Shown: positions 17,773 to 27,031 of the stretch, in pieces
How positions within the stretch are numbered: position 1 is the first letter of the stretch
Layout: each line of letters begins with the position of its first letter
Assembly: GCF_004745075.1 (NCBI RefSeq)
Contig: NZ_RHFH01000004.1
Coordinates: forward strand, 62,001 to 126,000
DNA: 64,000 bases
Reading direction: 5' to 3'
Origin: Brevibacterium sp. S111
Lineage (GTDB): Bacteria > Actinomycetota > Actinomycetes > Actinomycetales > Brevibacteriaceae
Position numbers and translations under genes: made by a program
Notes under the pieces: model-generated
What the model was told of the DNA's origin: nothing
Database searches by the model: none
The model's input: the letters and a program-made list of their open reading frames with translations, nothing else

Positions 17773-18072
17773 CAGTTCTCCCAGTCCGAAGACGCCGTCC
17801 ACACCAAACGGATCTTCGGATCCTTACATGGTCCCCAGTGGACCGAAACTTGTGGATGGCACGTTCCGGCTCGCGCTCAGCGCGTAGGCCTTCGGTGCAG
17901 CCTCATCTTGTTGTCGACCTGCGAGGTCATACCCTCGACTCGGTGGAGGCCCTTCTCCTGCTCGGTGTGAGAACAGGTATCCGTCATGCCATTATGTCAC
18001 AGATGTCCGTCTGAGCTGAGGTTTCGGCCCTCGGGGTTTGCCGCGGTGAGGTCGGCCAGGCATTCTTGAAGG
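17773..18072. other. Divergent intergenic region with rne leader hairpins
   Basis: The 300 bases between rne and the VKOR gene hold no convincing coding sequence. Two small hairpins lie in the presumed rne leader: GGATC-N4-GATCC at 17810-17823 and GGTCC-N5-GGACC at 17830-17844. A CATAAT on the minus strand near 17992 is a possible -10 without a -35. RNase E controls its own mRNA through leader structure in enterobacteria; whether that applies here is unknown. Confidence 0.3.
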
Positions 18073-18720
18073 GTGAACAGTGCACAGAGCCTCTCCGATG
18101 ACATCGATGCCACTCCGACCGTCTCTTCGTGGGTGCTGAGATCCGGCCCGTTCGGGATCTTCCTCATCGTCGGCTCGGTGATCGGCTTCCTCGCTTCCTT
18201 CTCCCTGTCAGCAGAGAAGTACGAGAAGCTGGCGAATCCGGATGTCGTGCTCTCCTGCGACCTCAACCCCTTCTTCTCCTGCGGTTCGGTCATGGAGCAT
18301 GCGGAGTCGGAGCTGTTCGGGTTCCCGAATCAGCTTCTGGGCATCGCCGCGTTCATCATCCCGCTGCTCATCGGTGTCCTCATCCTCTCCGGCACCAGAC
18401 TGCCCGGTTGGGTGATGATCGGACTCAACCTCGGGCTCGGCCTCGGCGTGGTCCTGGTCATGTTCCTGTTCTACATCTCGATCTACAAGATCGGCGTCGG
18501 CTGTCCCTGGTGCATCGTCGTGTGGACCGTGACGATTCCGATGTTCCTGGCGGTCACCGCCCGCAATGTGCTCTCCGGCCACTTCGGCCGCGGTGTCGCA
18601 GGCAACGCGTTCGCCCGGGTCGCCGCCAAGGAGAACATCGCCTTGTCCGTGCTCTGGATGCTCATCATCTTCGCCTGCATCGTCGTCCAGTTCTGGGCGT
18701 ACTTCTCCAACCTGTTCTGA
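18073..18720 (+). CDS. Vitamin K epoxide reductase (VKOR) family protein
   Basis: A 215-residue membrane protein with about five helices. The loop cysteine pair C62 and C70 (SCDLNPFFSC) is followed by GSVMEHAESELFGFPN, a strong VKOR signature. The quinone-side CPWC motif is at residues 144-147. In actinobacteria such proteins reoxidise DsbA-like oxidases and so drive disulfide formation outside the membrane, passing electrons to menaquinone. The GTG start at 18073 overlaps its best ribosome site (GAAGG), so the exact start is less certain. It is convergent with ndk and ends at a 17-bp terminator hairpin. No partner DsbA is adjacent. Confidence 0.9.
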   Translation: MNSAQSLSDDIDATPTVSSWVLRSGPFGIFLIVGSVIGFLASFSLSAEKYEKLANPDVVLSCDLNPFFSCGSVMEHAESELFGFPNQLLGIAAFIIPLLIGVLILSGTRLPGWVMIGLNLGLGLGVVLVMFLFYISIYKIGVGCPWCIVVWTVTIPMFLAVTARNVLSGHFGRGVAGNAFARVAAKENIALSVLWMLIIFACIVVQFWAYFSNLF

Positions 18721-18748
18721 GGTTCTGCAGTCCTCAGACCCTGAGCTG

Positions 18749-18789
18749 CAGTGAGGGCGCCCCACCGCAGCAGTGGGGCGCCCTCACTG
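18749..18789. terminator. 17-bp bidirectional terminator between VKOR gene and ndk
   Basis: CAGTGAGGGCGCCCCAC and its exact complement enclose a seven-base loop. It is placed between the convergent VKOR gene and ndk. Confidence 0.85.
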
Positions 18790-18863
18790 GTCATCCGCGA
18801 CCTGCGCCTGCAGGTTCGGCCTGCACCGGCACGATCGATCTGTGCTCGCGGGCCGTGGTCTGG

Positions 18864-19283
18864 TCAGGCTTCAGCCGGGTACCAGATGCCGATCTCGCGT
18901 TCGGCCGATTCGGTGGAGTCGGATCCGTGGACGAGGTTCTTCTGCACCTTCTCACCCCAGTCGCGGCCGAGGTCACCGCGGATCGTGCCAGGAGCCGCGC
19001 TCGTCGGATCGGTGGCGCCGGCCAGAGACCGGAAGCCGGGGATGACGCCCTGGCCGGAGGCGATGATCGACACGATCGGGCCTTCGGACATGAAGTCGAC
19101 GAGCGGCTGGTAGAAGGGCTTGCCTTCGTGTTCGGCATAGTGCGCGGCCAGTTCCTCGGCCGTGGCCGTACGCAGGTCGAGCGCATCGATCGCGTAGCCC
19201 TTGGCTTCGATGCGTGCGACGATCTGTCCGACGAGGCCGCGTGCGACTCCGTCGGGTTTGATGAGGATGAGGGTACGTTCCAT
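18864..19283 (-). CDS. ndk: Nucleoside diphosphate kinase
   Basis: A 139-residue enzyme balancing nucleoside triphosphates by phosphate transfer through a histidine. MERTLILIKPDGVARGLVGQI is the canonical start, ATDPTSAAPGTIRGD is conserved, and the catalytic histidine is in NLVHGSDSTESAE (about His119). Length is normal. A TAGACT box at 19325-19320 could provide a promoter, and GGAAGG precedes the ATG; the gene is 82 bases after the DUF4233 gene, so it may be transcribed both alone and with folC. The folC-DUF4233-ndk-rne order is shared with mycobacteria. Confidence 0.96.
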   Translation of the reverse strand: MERTLILIKPDGVARGLVGQIVARIEAKGYAIDALDLRTATAEELAAHYAEHEGKPFYQPLVDFMSEGPIVSIIASGQGVIPGFRSLAGATDPTSAAPGTIRGDLGRDWGEKVQKNLVHGSDSTESAEREIGIWYPAEA

Positions 19284-19365
19284 TCTGGTCCTTCCAAGTT
19301 CGAGTGGACGTCGGTGAACAGTCTACCCGGGCGCAACCGCGGTTCTGCCCGGAAGTGTTGGGGGC

Positions 19366-19731
19366 TCAGGAGCGAGCGGCGACCTCATGGTCGATGCGGG
19401 CCGACCAGTACACTGCCGCCGCCCACAGGGCGAGGAACAGAGCACCGACGAAGAACATCGAGCTGAGTACGAATCCGGAGGCCAGCAGCAGCACCTGGAC
19501 GATCCAGCCGAGGATCACACCGGGTCGTTTCTCACCGATGCGACGCGGCAGCAGGATCACCGCGACGACCGCGAACACGGCGATGATCGACGCTCCGATG
19601 AGCAGCTGTCCCAGAGTCAGGGTCTGCGCCGACTTCACGGACAGACCGAAGGTCGTGAGCACGGCGAAGTAGACGACGAGGAGCTCGCAGATGAGGATCG
19701 ACCCGCACAGGACGGGATACTTGGATTTCAC
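19366..19731 (-). CDS. DUF4233 family membrane protein
   Basis: A 121-residue protein with four hydrophobic segments covering most of its length (ILICELLVVYFAVLTTFGL, LLIGASIIAVFAVVAVILL, ILGWIVQVLLLASGFVLSS, MFFVGALFLALWAAAVYWS). DUF4233 proteins are found between folC and ndk in actinobacteria (Rv2446c in M. tuberculosis), and position and pattern both fit. Function is unknown. ATG 19731 overlaps the folC stop by four bases, so it is translationally coupled to FolC. Confidence 0.85.
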   Translation of the reverse strand: MKSKYPVLCGSILICELLVVYFAVLTTFGLSVKSAQTLTLGQLLIGASIIAVFAVVAVILLPRRIGEKRPGVILGWIVQVLLLASGFVLSSMFFVGALFLALWAAAVYWSARIDHEVAARS

Positions 19732-21203
19732 AGATCATCTCCCCTGCCCAGCAGCAGCCGGGCCTCGGCGACGGTGTAGAGCGACCCGGTGACGACGATG
19801 CCGGGGCTCTTCGCGTCGTCGCCGTTGGCCAAGTCGATGGCCTTCATCAGCGCGGCGTTGAGGTCGGAGGCGACGAAGACGTCGTCCTCATCGACCCATT
19901 CGCGGGCCGCCTCGGCGAGGTCTTCGGCCGGCAGTGCACGGGCGCTGAGCGTCTCGCTGACGACGAACACATCCGCGCTGCGGTGAAGCTCTTCGAGCAC
20001 CCCGTCGATGTCCTTGTCCTCAAGCATTGCGAGCACCATGACCACGTAGTCGAAGTCGAACGCCTCGGCGAGAGTGTCGGCGAGGACATGGGCGGCATCG
20101 GGATTGTGTGCCCCGTCGACGACGACGCTGGGTCCGGTGCGGACGAGTTCGGCGCGCCCCGGCGAGGTCACCCTCGCCAAGCCCTCGGCCACGGTCTCCA
20201 GGTCCAAGGGCTTGTCGTCGGCACCGAGGAACGCTTCGACGGCGACGAGCGCGACGGCGGCATTGTGCGCCTGGTGGACACCGTGCAGCGGTACGAAGAC
20301 ATCCGAGTAGACGTCCCGTCGGCCCTGCACGGTGATGAGCTGTCCGTCGACGGCACGCTGCCGGTCGAGGAGGCGGAAGTCCCTGTCCTCGGTCACCAGC
20401 GAGACCTCACGACGGGCTGCTTCGGCATCGAGCACGACCTGCGCGGTTTCGTCCTGAACTGCGCTGACGGCGACCGGGGTCGGTGCCGGGCTCGGCTCGA
20501 CAGTGCGGTCGAGGATGCCCGACTTCGTGGTGGCGATCTCCTCGATCGAGTCGCCGAGGAATGCCTGATGGTCGAGTCCGACCTTTGTGAACACGCACAC
20601 CTGAGCGTCGGCGACGTTCGTCGAATCCCACTGCCCGCCCATGCCGACCTCGGTGATGACGACATCGACGGGCGCATCGGCGAACACGGCGAAGGCGAGC
20701 ACGGTCAGCGCCTCGAAGTAGGTGAGCTTCGCGCGGCCTTCGGCCTCGAGCTGGGCGTCGACGATCTCGAGGTAGGGGGCGATCTCATCGAAGATCCGCA
20801 CGAATGTCTCCGCCGACACGGGCGCGCCGTCGACGGAGATCCGCTCGGTCACCGAATGCAGGTGCGGGCTTGTGAACCGGCCGACCCGCAGTTCGTGCGC
20901 GGTGATGAGCGAGTCGATCATCCGTGCCGTGGATGTCTTCCCGTTCGTGCCCGTCACCGTGATCGTCGGGGCGGCGGTGTGGATATCGCCGAGGAGCTCA
21001 CAGGCCCGCGACGTCGCGTCGAGACGCAGTTCGACCTGGGTCTCTCCCGCTCGAGCGAGCAGCAGGGCGTAGACCCGAGCGAGTTCGGCCCGGGAGGCTT
21101 CCTGGGCCTGCGGGTCGATCGCGGCCGCGGAGTCCTGACCGGGGCCCTGGGTGCTGTCGTTCCCGGACGTGGTGTCCGCGACGCGGCTATCGTCGTTGCT
21201 CAT
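19728..21203 (-). CDS. folC: Dihydrofolate synthase / folylpolyglutamate synthase
   Basis: A 491-residue Mur-ligase-like enzyme that adds glutamate to dihydropteroate and then to tetrahydrofolates. The P-loop TGTNGKTST is at about 84-92, after [26 protein letters not shown] and GTNxDxTN-like [16 protein letters not shown] follow in the usual order, with SPGRAELV and [11 protein letters not shown] in the C-terminal half. The first ~40 residues are low-complexity and are not part of the fold. ATG 21203 overlaps the stop of ileS (ATGA), so it shares the T-box-controlled transcript. An ileS or valS gene before folC is the usual actinobacterial arrangement. Confidence 0.95.
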   Translation of the reverse strand: MSNDDSRVADTTSGNDSTQGPGQDSAAAIDPQAQEASRAELARVYALLLARAGETQVELRLDATSRACELLGDIHTAAPTITVTGTNGKTSTARMIDSLITAHELRVGRFTSPHLHSVTERISVDGAPVSAETFVRIFDEIAPYLEIVDAQLEAEGRAKLTYFEALTVLAFAVFADAPVDVVITEVGMGGQWDSTNVADAQVCVFTKVGLDHQAFLGDSIEEIATTKSGILDRTVEPSPAPTPVAVSAVQDETAQVVLDAEAARREVSLVTEDRDFRLLDRQRAVDGQLITVQGRRDVYSDVFVPLHGVHQAHNAAVALVAVEAFLGADDKPLDLETVAEGLARVTSPGRAELVRTGPSVVVDGAHNPDAAHVLADTLAEAFDFDYVVMVLAMLEDKDIDGVLEELHRSADVFVVSETLSARALPAEDLAEAAREWVDEDDVFVASDLNAALMKAIDLANGDDAKSPGIVVTGSLYTVAEARLLLGRGDDL

Positions 21204-24200
21204 ACCGGGCTCACCGCCAGACGGGTGCCTTCCGGCAGCTCTTCGGGGGTGAAGACCTCACCGCCGTCGGCGGACTGGCCGAAGGTCAGCGAAGAGGCCA
21301 GGGTCTCTCCCGCGATGAGGCCCGAGTGGGGCTCGAGGGCGGCTGCCACTTCGGCGTTCGCTTCGATCGTCACGGCGATCCGGTCGGAGATGTGCAGGTC
21401 GAGCTGCTTGCGGATGCCTTGGATGGCGCGGACGGTGTCACGCGCCATGCCTTCGGCTTCGAGCTCCGGGGTGACCCGGGTGTCGAGGGCGATGAAGCCG
21501 GAGTCCAGTGCCGCGAGCTCCATGCCCTCGGTGCCGGATTCGGCCACCGAGTCCAAGGTGTATTCGCCTTCGACGAGTTCGATGCCGCCGCTGATGACGG
21601 TGCCGTCGGTGACCGACCAGTCGCCGGTCTTCGACGCCTTGATGACCTGCTGGACCTGCTTGCCCAGGCGCGGGCCCGCCGCCCGGGCGTTGACGACGAG
21701 GTTCTGCGACAGGGAGAACCCGGCCGCCTCCGCCTCGTCGACGTCGAGGACCGATACGGTGCGGACGTTGAGCTCATCGGCGATGATGTCGGTGAAGTCG
21801 CTGCCGAGCTCGGTGTCCGTGGCCACCGTCATCTGCGACAGCGGCAGCCGCACACGCAGATGGTGGGCCTTGCGCACCGAGGACGCGGTCGAGCAGATAT
21901 CGCGAGTGAGATCCATCGCCGCCACCAGGTCGGCATCGGCGGGGAACGCCGCGGCGTCGGGGTAGTCGGCCAGGTGCACCGACCGTTCGCCGGTGAGTCC
22001 GCGGTAGATCTCTTCGACCGTGAACGGCAGCAGCGGGGCCGCGACCCGGCAGAAGGCTTCGAGGCAGGTGGAGAACACGTCGAAGGACTCGTGCGTGTCG
22101 ACGCCGCCGTCCCAGAAACGGCGGCGCGATCGCCGCACGTACCAGTTCGTGAGCATATCGAGGTAGCTTCGCACGAGATCGCAGGCGGACCAGATGTCGA
22201 GTCCGTCCATCGCCTCGGCGAATTCGACGATGAGGTCATGGGTCTTGGCCAGCAGGTACCGGTCGAGGACCTGGGAGGAGTCGTATCGGGTCTGCGACTG
22301 ATAGCCGGTCTGCCCCCCGTCGACCCCGTCGGCGGCATTGGAGTAGGTGGCGAAGAACTGCCAGGTGTTCCACAGCGGGAGCACGACCTGGCGGACTCCG
22401 TCGCGGATGCCCTGCTCGGTGACGACGAGGTTGCCGCCGCGCAGAATCGAGGAGGCCATGAGGAACCAGCGCATCGCGTCCGAGCCGTCGCGGTTGAAGA
22501 CCTCGTTGACATCGGGGTAGTTGCGCAGCGACTTCGACATCTTCTGTCCGTCCGAGCCGAGGACGATGCCGTGGGAGATGCAGTTCGTGAACGCCGGACG
22601 GTCGAAGATCGCGGTGGCGAGCACGTGCAGCAGGTAGAACCAACCGCGGGTCTGGCCCACGTATTCGACGATGAAGTCTGCGGGGAAATGGTTGTCGAAC
22701 CATTCGGAGTTCTCGAACGGGTAGTGCACCTGGGCATAGCTCATCGACCCGGAGTCGAACCAGACGTCGAAGATCTCAGGAATGCGGCGCATCACCGACT
22801 TGCCGGTCGGGTCGTCCGGGTTCGGACGGGTCAGGTCGTCGACCCACGGGCGGTGCAGGTCCACTTCGCCGGAGTCATTGACCGGAAGGCGTCCGAAGTC
22901 GGCTTCGATCTCGGCCAGAGAGCCGTAGACGTCGGTGCGGGGATAGGAGGGATCAGAGGAGATCCACACCGGGATGGGCGACCCCCAGAAGCGGTTGCGC
23001 GAGATCGACCAGTCGCGGGCGTTCTCCAGCCATTTGCCGAATTGGCCGTGCTTGACGTTCTCGGGCACCCAGGTGATCTGCTCGTTGAGTTCGACCATAC
23101 GATCCTTGAACTCGGTGACGCGGACGAACCAAGACGACACCGCACGGTAGATCAGCGGGTTCCGGCAGCGCCAGCAGTGCGGGTACGAGTGCTCGTAGGA
23201 CTCGTGACGGACCAGCAGAGCATGGCGCGATTCCATCGGGCCGGTGTGATTGCGCAGGTCCTTGATGATGGCCTTGTTCGCATCGAAGACCAGTTGGCCG
23301 GCGTAGTCGGCCACGGTCGATTCGAAACGACCGGCGTCGTCGACGGGGCGGGCGGCGGTGATGCCGTAGGAGTCGGTGAGCTCCTTGTCCTCTTCACCGA
23401 AAGCCGGCGACTGGTGGACGATGCCGGTGCCGTCTTCGACGGTGACGAAGTCCGCGGCGAGGATGGTGTGCATGTTCTCACCGAATTCCTCCTGGCGGCC
23501 CTCGAAGTACGGGAACGGAGGCTCGTAGGCGGCGCCGACGAGTTCGCTGCCGGCGAAGGTGCGCACGATCTGCGGGTCCTCACCGAGCTCTCGGGCGTAC
23601 GCGCCCAGTCGCGCCTCGGCGAGGATGAGGGTTCTGCCCTGCAGCTCCTCGGCTCCGTCGGTGCCGGGGATCACTGCGACGAGCGGGATCTCGGGGTTGA
23701 CGGCCACCGCCTGGTTCGACGGCACGGTCCACGGGGTCGTGGTCCAGATGAGGACCCACTCTTCGGAGTCCTTGAGTTTGTACCCGATCGTCACTGCCGG
23801 GTCCTGGCGCATCTTGTAGACATCGTCGTCCATGCGCAGCTCATGGTTCGACAGCGGTGTCTCGTCCTTCCAGCAGTACGGCAGGACCCGGTAGCCCTCG
23901 TAGACGAGGCCCTTGTCCCACAGCTGCTTGAACGCCCAGATGACGCTTTCCATGTAGTCGACGCCCAGCGTCTTGTAGTCGTTCTCGAAGTCGACCCAGC
24001 GTCCCTGTCGGGTGACATACTCCTCCCACTCCTTCGTGTAGCGAAGGACGGAGGAGCGGCAGGCGTCGTTGAAGGCGGCCAGCCCCATCCGGCCGATCTC
24101 GGACTTGTCCGTGATTCCCAGCTGGCGTTCTGCCTCGAGCTCGGCGGGCAGGCCGTGGGTGTCCCAACCGAAGCGACGCTCGACCTTCTTCCCGCGCATC

Positions 24201-24463
24201 GTCTGGAAGCGCGGGACCACGTCCTTGACGTAGCCGGTGAGCAGGTGACCGTAGTGGGGCAGACCATTGGCGAAGGGTGGGCCGTCGTAGAAGACGAACT
24301 CATTCTCACCGTTGACGCCGGCATCCCGCTGTTCGATCGACGCTTTGAATGTGTCGTCCTCCTGCCAATAGCGGAGCACAGCGTCTTCGATCTCCGGAAA
24401 GTTCGGAGAGGCGGAGAGGCCGAAGGTCGAAGTCGATACCTTGGGGTAGAGAGGCTGAGTCAT
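21200..24463 (-). CDS. ileS: Isoleucine--tRNA ligase
   Basis: A 1087-residue class Ia synthetase charging tRNA-Ile. The HIGH motif appears as HYGH at residues 70-73 within [20 protein letters not shown], and KMSKS is near 643 ([13 protein letters not shown]). The editing domain ([11 protein letters not shown]) and the anticodon-binding domain (SRRRFW) are in place. The length and the missing C-terminal zinc-binding cysteines fit the eukaryote-like IleS type common in actinobacteria, which is typically mupirocin-insensitive; that inference is from family knowledge. Expression is controlled by the translational T-box just upstream. GAAGG precedes the ATG. Confidence 0.96.
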   Translation of the reverse strand: MTQPLYPKVSTSTFGLSASPNFPEIEDAVLRYWQEDDTFKASIEQRDAGVNGENEFVFYDGPPFANGLPHYGHLLTGYVKDVVPRFQTMRGKKVERRFGWDTHGLPAELEAERQLGITDKSEIGRMGLAAFNDACRSSVLRYTKEWEEYVTRQGRWVDFENDYKTLGVDYMESVIWAFKQLWDKGLVYEGYRVLPYCWKDETPLSNHELRMDDDVYKMRQDPAVTIGYKLKDSEEWVLIWTTTPWTVPSNQAVAVNPEIPLVAVIPGTDGAEELQGRTLILAEARLGAYARELGEDPQIVRTFAGSELVGAAYEPPFPYFEGRQEEFGENMHTILAADFVTVEDGTGIVHQSPAFGEEDKELTDSYGITAARPVDDAGRFESTVADYAGQLVFDANKAIIKDLRNHTGPMESRHALLVRHESYEHSYPHCWRCRNPLIYRAVSSWFVRVTEFKDRMVELNEQITWVPENVKHGQFGKWLENARDWSISRNRFWGSPIPVWISSDPSYPRTDVYGSLAEIEADFGRLPVNDSGEVDLHRPWVDDLTRPNPDDPTGKSVMRRIPEIFDVWFDSGSMSYAQVHYPFENSEWFDNHFPADFIVEYVGQTRGWFYLLHVLATAIFDRPAFTNCISHGIVLGSDGQKMSKSLRNYPDVNEVFNRDGSDAMRWFLMASSILRGGNLVVTEQGIRDGVRQVVLPLWNTWQFFATYSNAADGVDGGQTGYQSQTRYDSSQVLDRYLLAKTHDLIVEFAEAMDGLDIWSACDLVRSYLDMLTNWYVRRSRRRFWDGGVDTHESFDVFSTCLEAFCRVAAPLLPFTVEEIYRGLTGERSVHLADYPDAAAFPADADLVAAMDLTRDICSTASSVRKAHHLRVRLPLSQMTVATDTELGSDFTDIIADELNVRTVSVLDVDEAEAAGFSLSQNLVVNARAAGPRLGKQVQQVIKASKTGDWSVTDGTVISGGIELVEGEYTLDSVAESGTEGMELAALDSGFIALDTRVTPELEAEGMARDTVRAIQGIRKQLDLHISDRIAVTIEANAEVAAALEPHSGLIAGETLASSLTFGQSADGGEVFTPEELPEGTRLAVSPV

Positions 24464-24468
24464 GAGCG

Positions 24469-24680
24469 TCCTTCTGGGTCACTGCGGTCACTGACACGAG
24501 GACGACAGTCTGCCGCGGTACCACCTCGCTTATCCGCAGTCGGTCCCGATGGGGCCGGGCCGCGGATCGCTCATTGTCAGGACTGTGACGGATCCACCCG
24601 TCCGGTTCTACTGAGATCCCCGCGATGGCTCGCAGGGTCCGTTCTTCCGGATGCTCCCCGGTGATGGCCGGATCAACGCA
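24469..24680 (-). promoter_or_regulatory. Actinobacterial ileS T-box riboswitch (translational type)
   Basis: The hallmark T-box AGGTGGTACCGCGG is at 24526-24513 on the minus strand; its UGG-A-CC bulge pairs with the acceptor end of uncharged tRNA. Upstream, the short Stem I region reads GATCCGGCCATCACCGG, with ATC at 24665-24663 as the isoleucine specifier codon. A -10 box (TACGAT, 24692-24687) would start RNA at about 24680. No terminator with T-run lies between the T-box and ATG 24463, so control probably acts by hiding the GAAGG ribosome site, as in the class described for actinobacterial ileS. Uncharged tRNA-Ile would open it. Confidence 0.9.
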
Positions 24681-24732
24681 CATCCCATCGTATACCCCAT
24701 GGCCGCGCCCGGAAACTTCGCTTCGGCGCAGC

Positions 24733-24758
24733 CAAGGGGTGATGATCACAGCCCCTTG
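24733..24758 (-). terminator. Possible terminator at the end of the SDR gene
   Basis: CAAGGGG and CCCCTTG pair across about twelve bases and overlap the SDR stop codon. The stem is short and no T-run follows, so the call is weak. Confidence 0.35.
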
Positions 24759-25501
24759 TGCCTGGCCACCTTGTACTGCTCGGCCTGCGCGATGGGACGA
24801 ATGACCATGAGATCGACGTTGAAGTGATGCGGACGGGTGAGCGCGTAGACCACCGCGTCGGCGACATCCTCGGCGGTCAGCGGATTCTCGACGCCTTCGT
24901 AGACCTTCGCCGCACCCTCCTCGTCTCCCCCGAGCCGTTTGACGCTGAACTCCTCGGTCGCGACCATGCCCGGAGCGATCTCGATGACCCGCACCGGCTG
25001 GCCGAGCAGCTCGAGTCGCAGGGTGGCCGCAATCGTATGCGAGCCGTGCTTCGTCGCCACATAGCCACCGCCCTTCTCATACGCCTGGTGCCCGGCGGTC
25101 GAGGACATCACGGCGATGTCTCCGCGACCGGAGTCGATGAGTCCGGGCAGGAGTGCTTTGACGACGCGGAGGACACCGAGGACGTTGATGTCGAACATCT
25201 TCTTCCAGCCCTCGACATCGGAGTCGGCGATGGTGTCGACGCCGAATGCGGCTCCGGCATTCGCGACGAGCGAGTGCACGGCTCCACCGGCGAGCACCTC
25301 GGCGGCCATGGATTCGACGGCGGCGTCATCGGTGAGGTCGGCGACGATGTAGCTGGCTCCGGTCTCCTCGGCGAGAGCCTTGAGCTTGTCCTCACGGCGG
25401 GCCACGGCGACAACATCCCAGCCCTGGTCGCGCAGCTGCCGAACGGTGGCGGCGCCGATGCCCGAGCTCGCGCCCGTCACCACTGCTCTCAGTGTTTCCA
25501 T
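24746..25501 (-). CDS. Short-chain dehydrogenase/reductase (YdfG-like)
   Basis: A 251-residue classical SDR. The cofactor motif TGASSGIG is at residues 9-16, NAG at 81-83, Ser134 is the catalytic serine, and Tyr147 and Lys151 complete the YxxxK site (GGGYVATKHG). ARREDKL after the first beta strand suggests NADP(H) preference. The closest family pattern is the NADP-dependent 3-hydroxy acid (serine) dehydrogenase group, with IDINVLGV-like FDINVLGVLRVVKALLP. The substrate is not predictable. It lies between the acyltransferase and the ileS T-box, with its own spacing on both sides, and is probably a single-gene unit. Confidence 0.85.
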   Translation of the reverse strand: METLRAVVTGASSGIGAATVRQLRDQGWDVVAVARREDKLKALAEETGASYIVADLTDDAAVESMAAEVLAGGAVHSLVANAGAAFGVDTIADSDVEGWKKMFDINVLGVLRVVKALLPGLIDSGRGDIAVMSSTAGHQAYEKGGGYVATKHGSHTIAATLRLELLGQPVRVIEIAPGMVATEEFSVKRLGGDEEGAAKVYEGVENPLTAEDVADAVVYALTRPHHFNVDLMVIRPIAQAEQYKVARHKGL

Positions 25502-25563
25502 CTCCGTACTCCCTGGTCTCGGTTCCGGTGATCGCGGGCACGATCACCTGTTTCGAGCCCAGT

Positions 25564-26778
25564 CTACGGACTCTCCGGCTCCAGCGGGTCGGGATCCGAG
25601 GCGTGCGGGGACAACGGCTCAACCGATGCCCCCGCTTGGCCCGGCGGCTGAGGATGTTCGTGTGCGCCTTCGGCCTTCGACTCACGCTGCTCCTTCGCTG
25701 TGGGCCGCGAGTGCGGGTTGCGTGGCCCGCCCTCGCCGAAGACCGCGCGGACTCCGGGGATCTTCACGGCCAACCAGGTGACGGCGGCGCAGATGACGGT
25801 GTAGGCAAGCGGCATGACGAAGGCGTGCAGCAGGACTCCGGCAACAGTCGTCGGCAGTCCCATCTCATTGCGCACCGGGTAGAGGACGAGCGGGTGGAGG
25901 AGGAAGACGCCGAAGGAATACGGGTAGAACCAGTGGAGGAAGCCGAAACCGGTGCGCAGGTGGTGGTGGAAGAGCAGATAGGCCGACAGCGAGGCGATGA
26001 CGACGCCCGGAGACAGGTACTCGTAGGGAAACATCCACGGTTTCTCGCCCGAGCCGAAGCCTGCCCACAGAGCGGTCACGGCGATCGATCCGATGAGGCT
26101 GACCCAGGCGAGCACGACGGCCCTTCTGCTCAGCACGATGTCGCGCAGCACCCAGCCGAGGATGTAGAAGCCGGCCATGGGCAGGAAGCGGGTGGCGATA
26201 TTGGCCTCGCCGACGTCGAAGATCATCGACACCCACTGGTCGAGCATGCCGATGCCCAGGAAGATCAGGCCCGTGCCCCATTGCAGACGGCGGGAGCCGT
26301 GGACGCTGAGGAGACGGAAGAACGGGGTGAGCAGGGTCAGGCCCGCGAGGACGTAGAGGAAGTAGAGCTGAACGAACGGCGAACCGGTGAGGATGGCGAT
26401 CCCCGGGCTCCAGCTCTCATCGTCAGGCTGGAGATAGTAACGGCGGAACAGAACGTAGACGGCCGTCCAGAACACGAGCGGGATGCCGATGCGCCACACA
26501 CGCTTGCTGAGGAACTTCCGAGGTTTGCTCCCACGCACGGGGTCGAGCGCCAAGGCACCGGAGATCATGATGAACACCGGCACCGACCACCGGCAGGCGG
26601 AGTCGATGAGATTGGCCAGCCACCAGTCGGGGCCCATGTCCGCGAAATTCTGTTCGACCACGGTGCCCAGGGAGTGGATGGCGACGACGGCGACGATCGC
26701 GATCGCCCGAGCCGGGTTCATCCACGCCGTCGAGGTGGCAGGCGGATTCTCTGTCGGAATTCTGTCCAAGGGCGCCAT
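25564..26778 (-). CDS. Acyltransferase family 3 membrane protein
   Basis: A 404-residue protein with about ten transmembrane helices. The N-terminal pattern ARAIAIVAVVAIHSLG carries the conserved histidine of acyltransferase-3 proteins, and WSVPVFIMISGALAL follows as expected. These enzymes transfer acetyl, succinyl or other acyl groups to sugars of surface polysaccharides or lipids from the cytoplasmic side. The C-terminal ~55 residues are hydrophilic and rich in Pro and Glu. The acceptor is unknown. It is divergent from valS and has no obvious partner genes, although a GT4 glycosyltransferase lies 23 kb away. Confidence 0.8.
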   Translation of the reverse strand: MAPLDRIPTENPPATSTAWMNPARAIAIVAVVAIHSLGTVVEQNFADMGPDWWLANLIDSACRWSVPVFIMISGALALDPVRGSKPRKFLSKRVWRIGIPLVFWTAVYVLFRRYYLQPDDESWSPGIAILTGSPFVQLYFLYVLAGLTLLTPFFRLLSVHGSRRLQWGTGLIFLGIGMLDQWVSMIFDVGEANIATRFLPMAGFYILGWVLRDIVLSRRAVVLAWVSLIGSIAVTALWAGFGSGEKPWMFPYEYLSPGVVIASLSAYLLFHHHLRTGFGFLHWFYPYSFGVFLLHPLVLYPVRNEMGLPTTVAGVLLHAFVMPLAYTVICAAVTWLAVKIPGVRAVFGEGGPRNPHSRPTAKEQRESKAEGAHEHPQPPGQAGASVEPLSPHASDPDPLEPESP

Positions 26779-27031
26779 GCGTCCATATTCTCATTGACCG
26801 CCGCGCTCGCGTCTCAACTCGCATTCAGAGCATGAGCCCTGGCGCTCCTCCTCCGTCCTGACGAACGGCTTCCCGACATTCCGGGCCACCTCCTCGGTGC
26901 GGTTCCTTGGGGGCGTGCAGCCGCCTCGCCGATCGGTTTCGACACGGTCGGCGAATTTCGCCTGTGTTCCGGCGCGGCCGGGGCGGGAACCGGTTTGGCC
27001 AGAAGCGAACCGGGTGAGAAAATCAGCAATT

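Noticed and set aside
21326-24664. A 1112-codon open frame on the plus strand opposite ileS
   Set aside because: It covers ileS and its T-box antisense. Composition is Arg/Gly/Asp/Val-rich with no fold signature.
26779-27031. Possible T-box or riboswitch before valS
   Set aside because: No TGGNACCGCG motif or specifier-like Stem I is visible. One imperfect hairpin (CGCCGATCG/CGGTCGGCG) is not enough.
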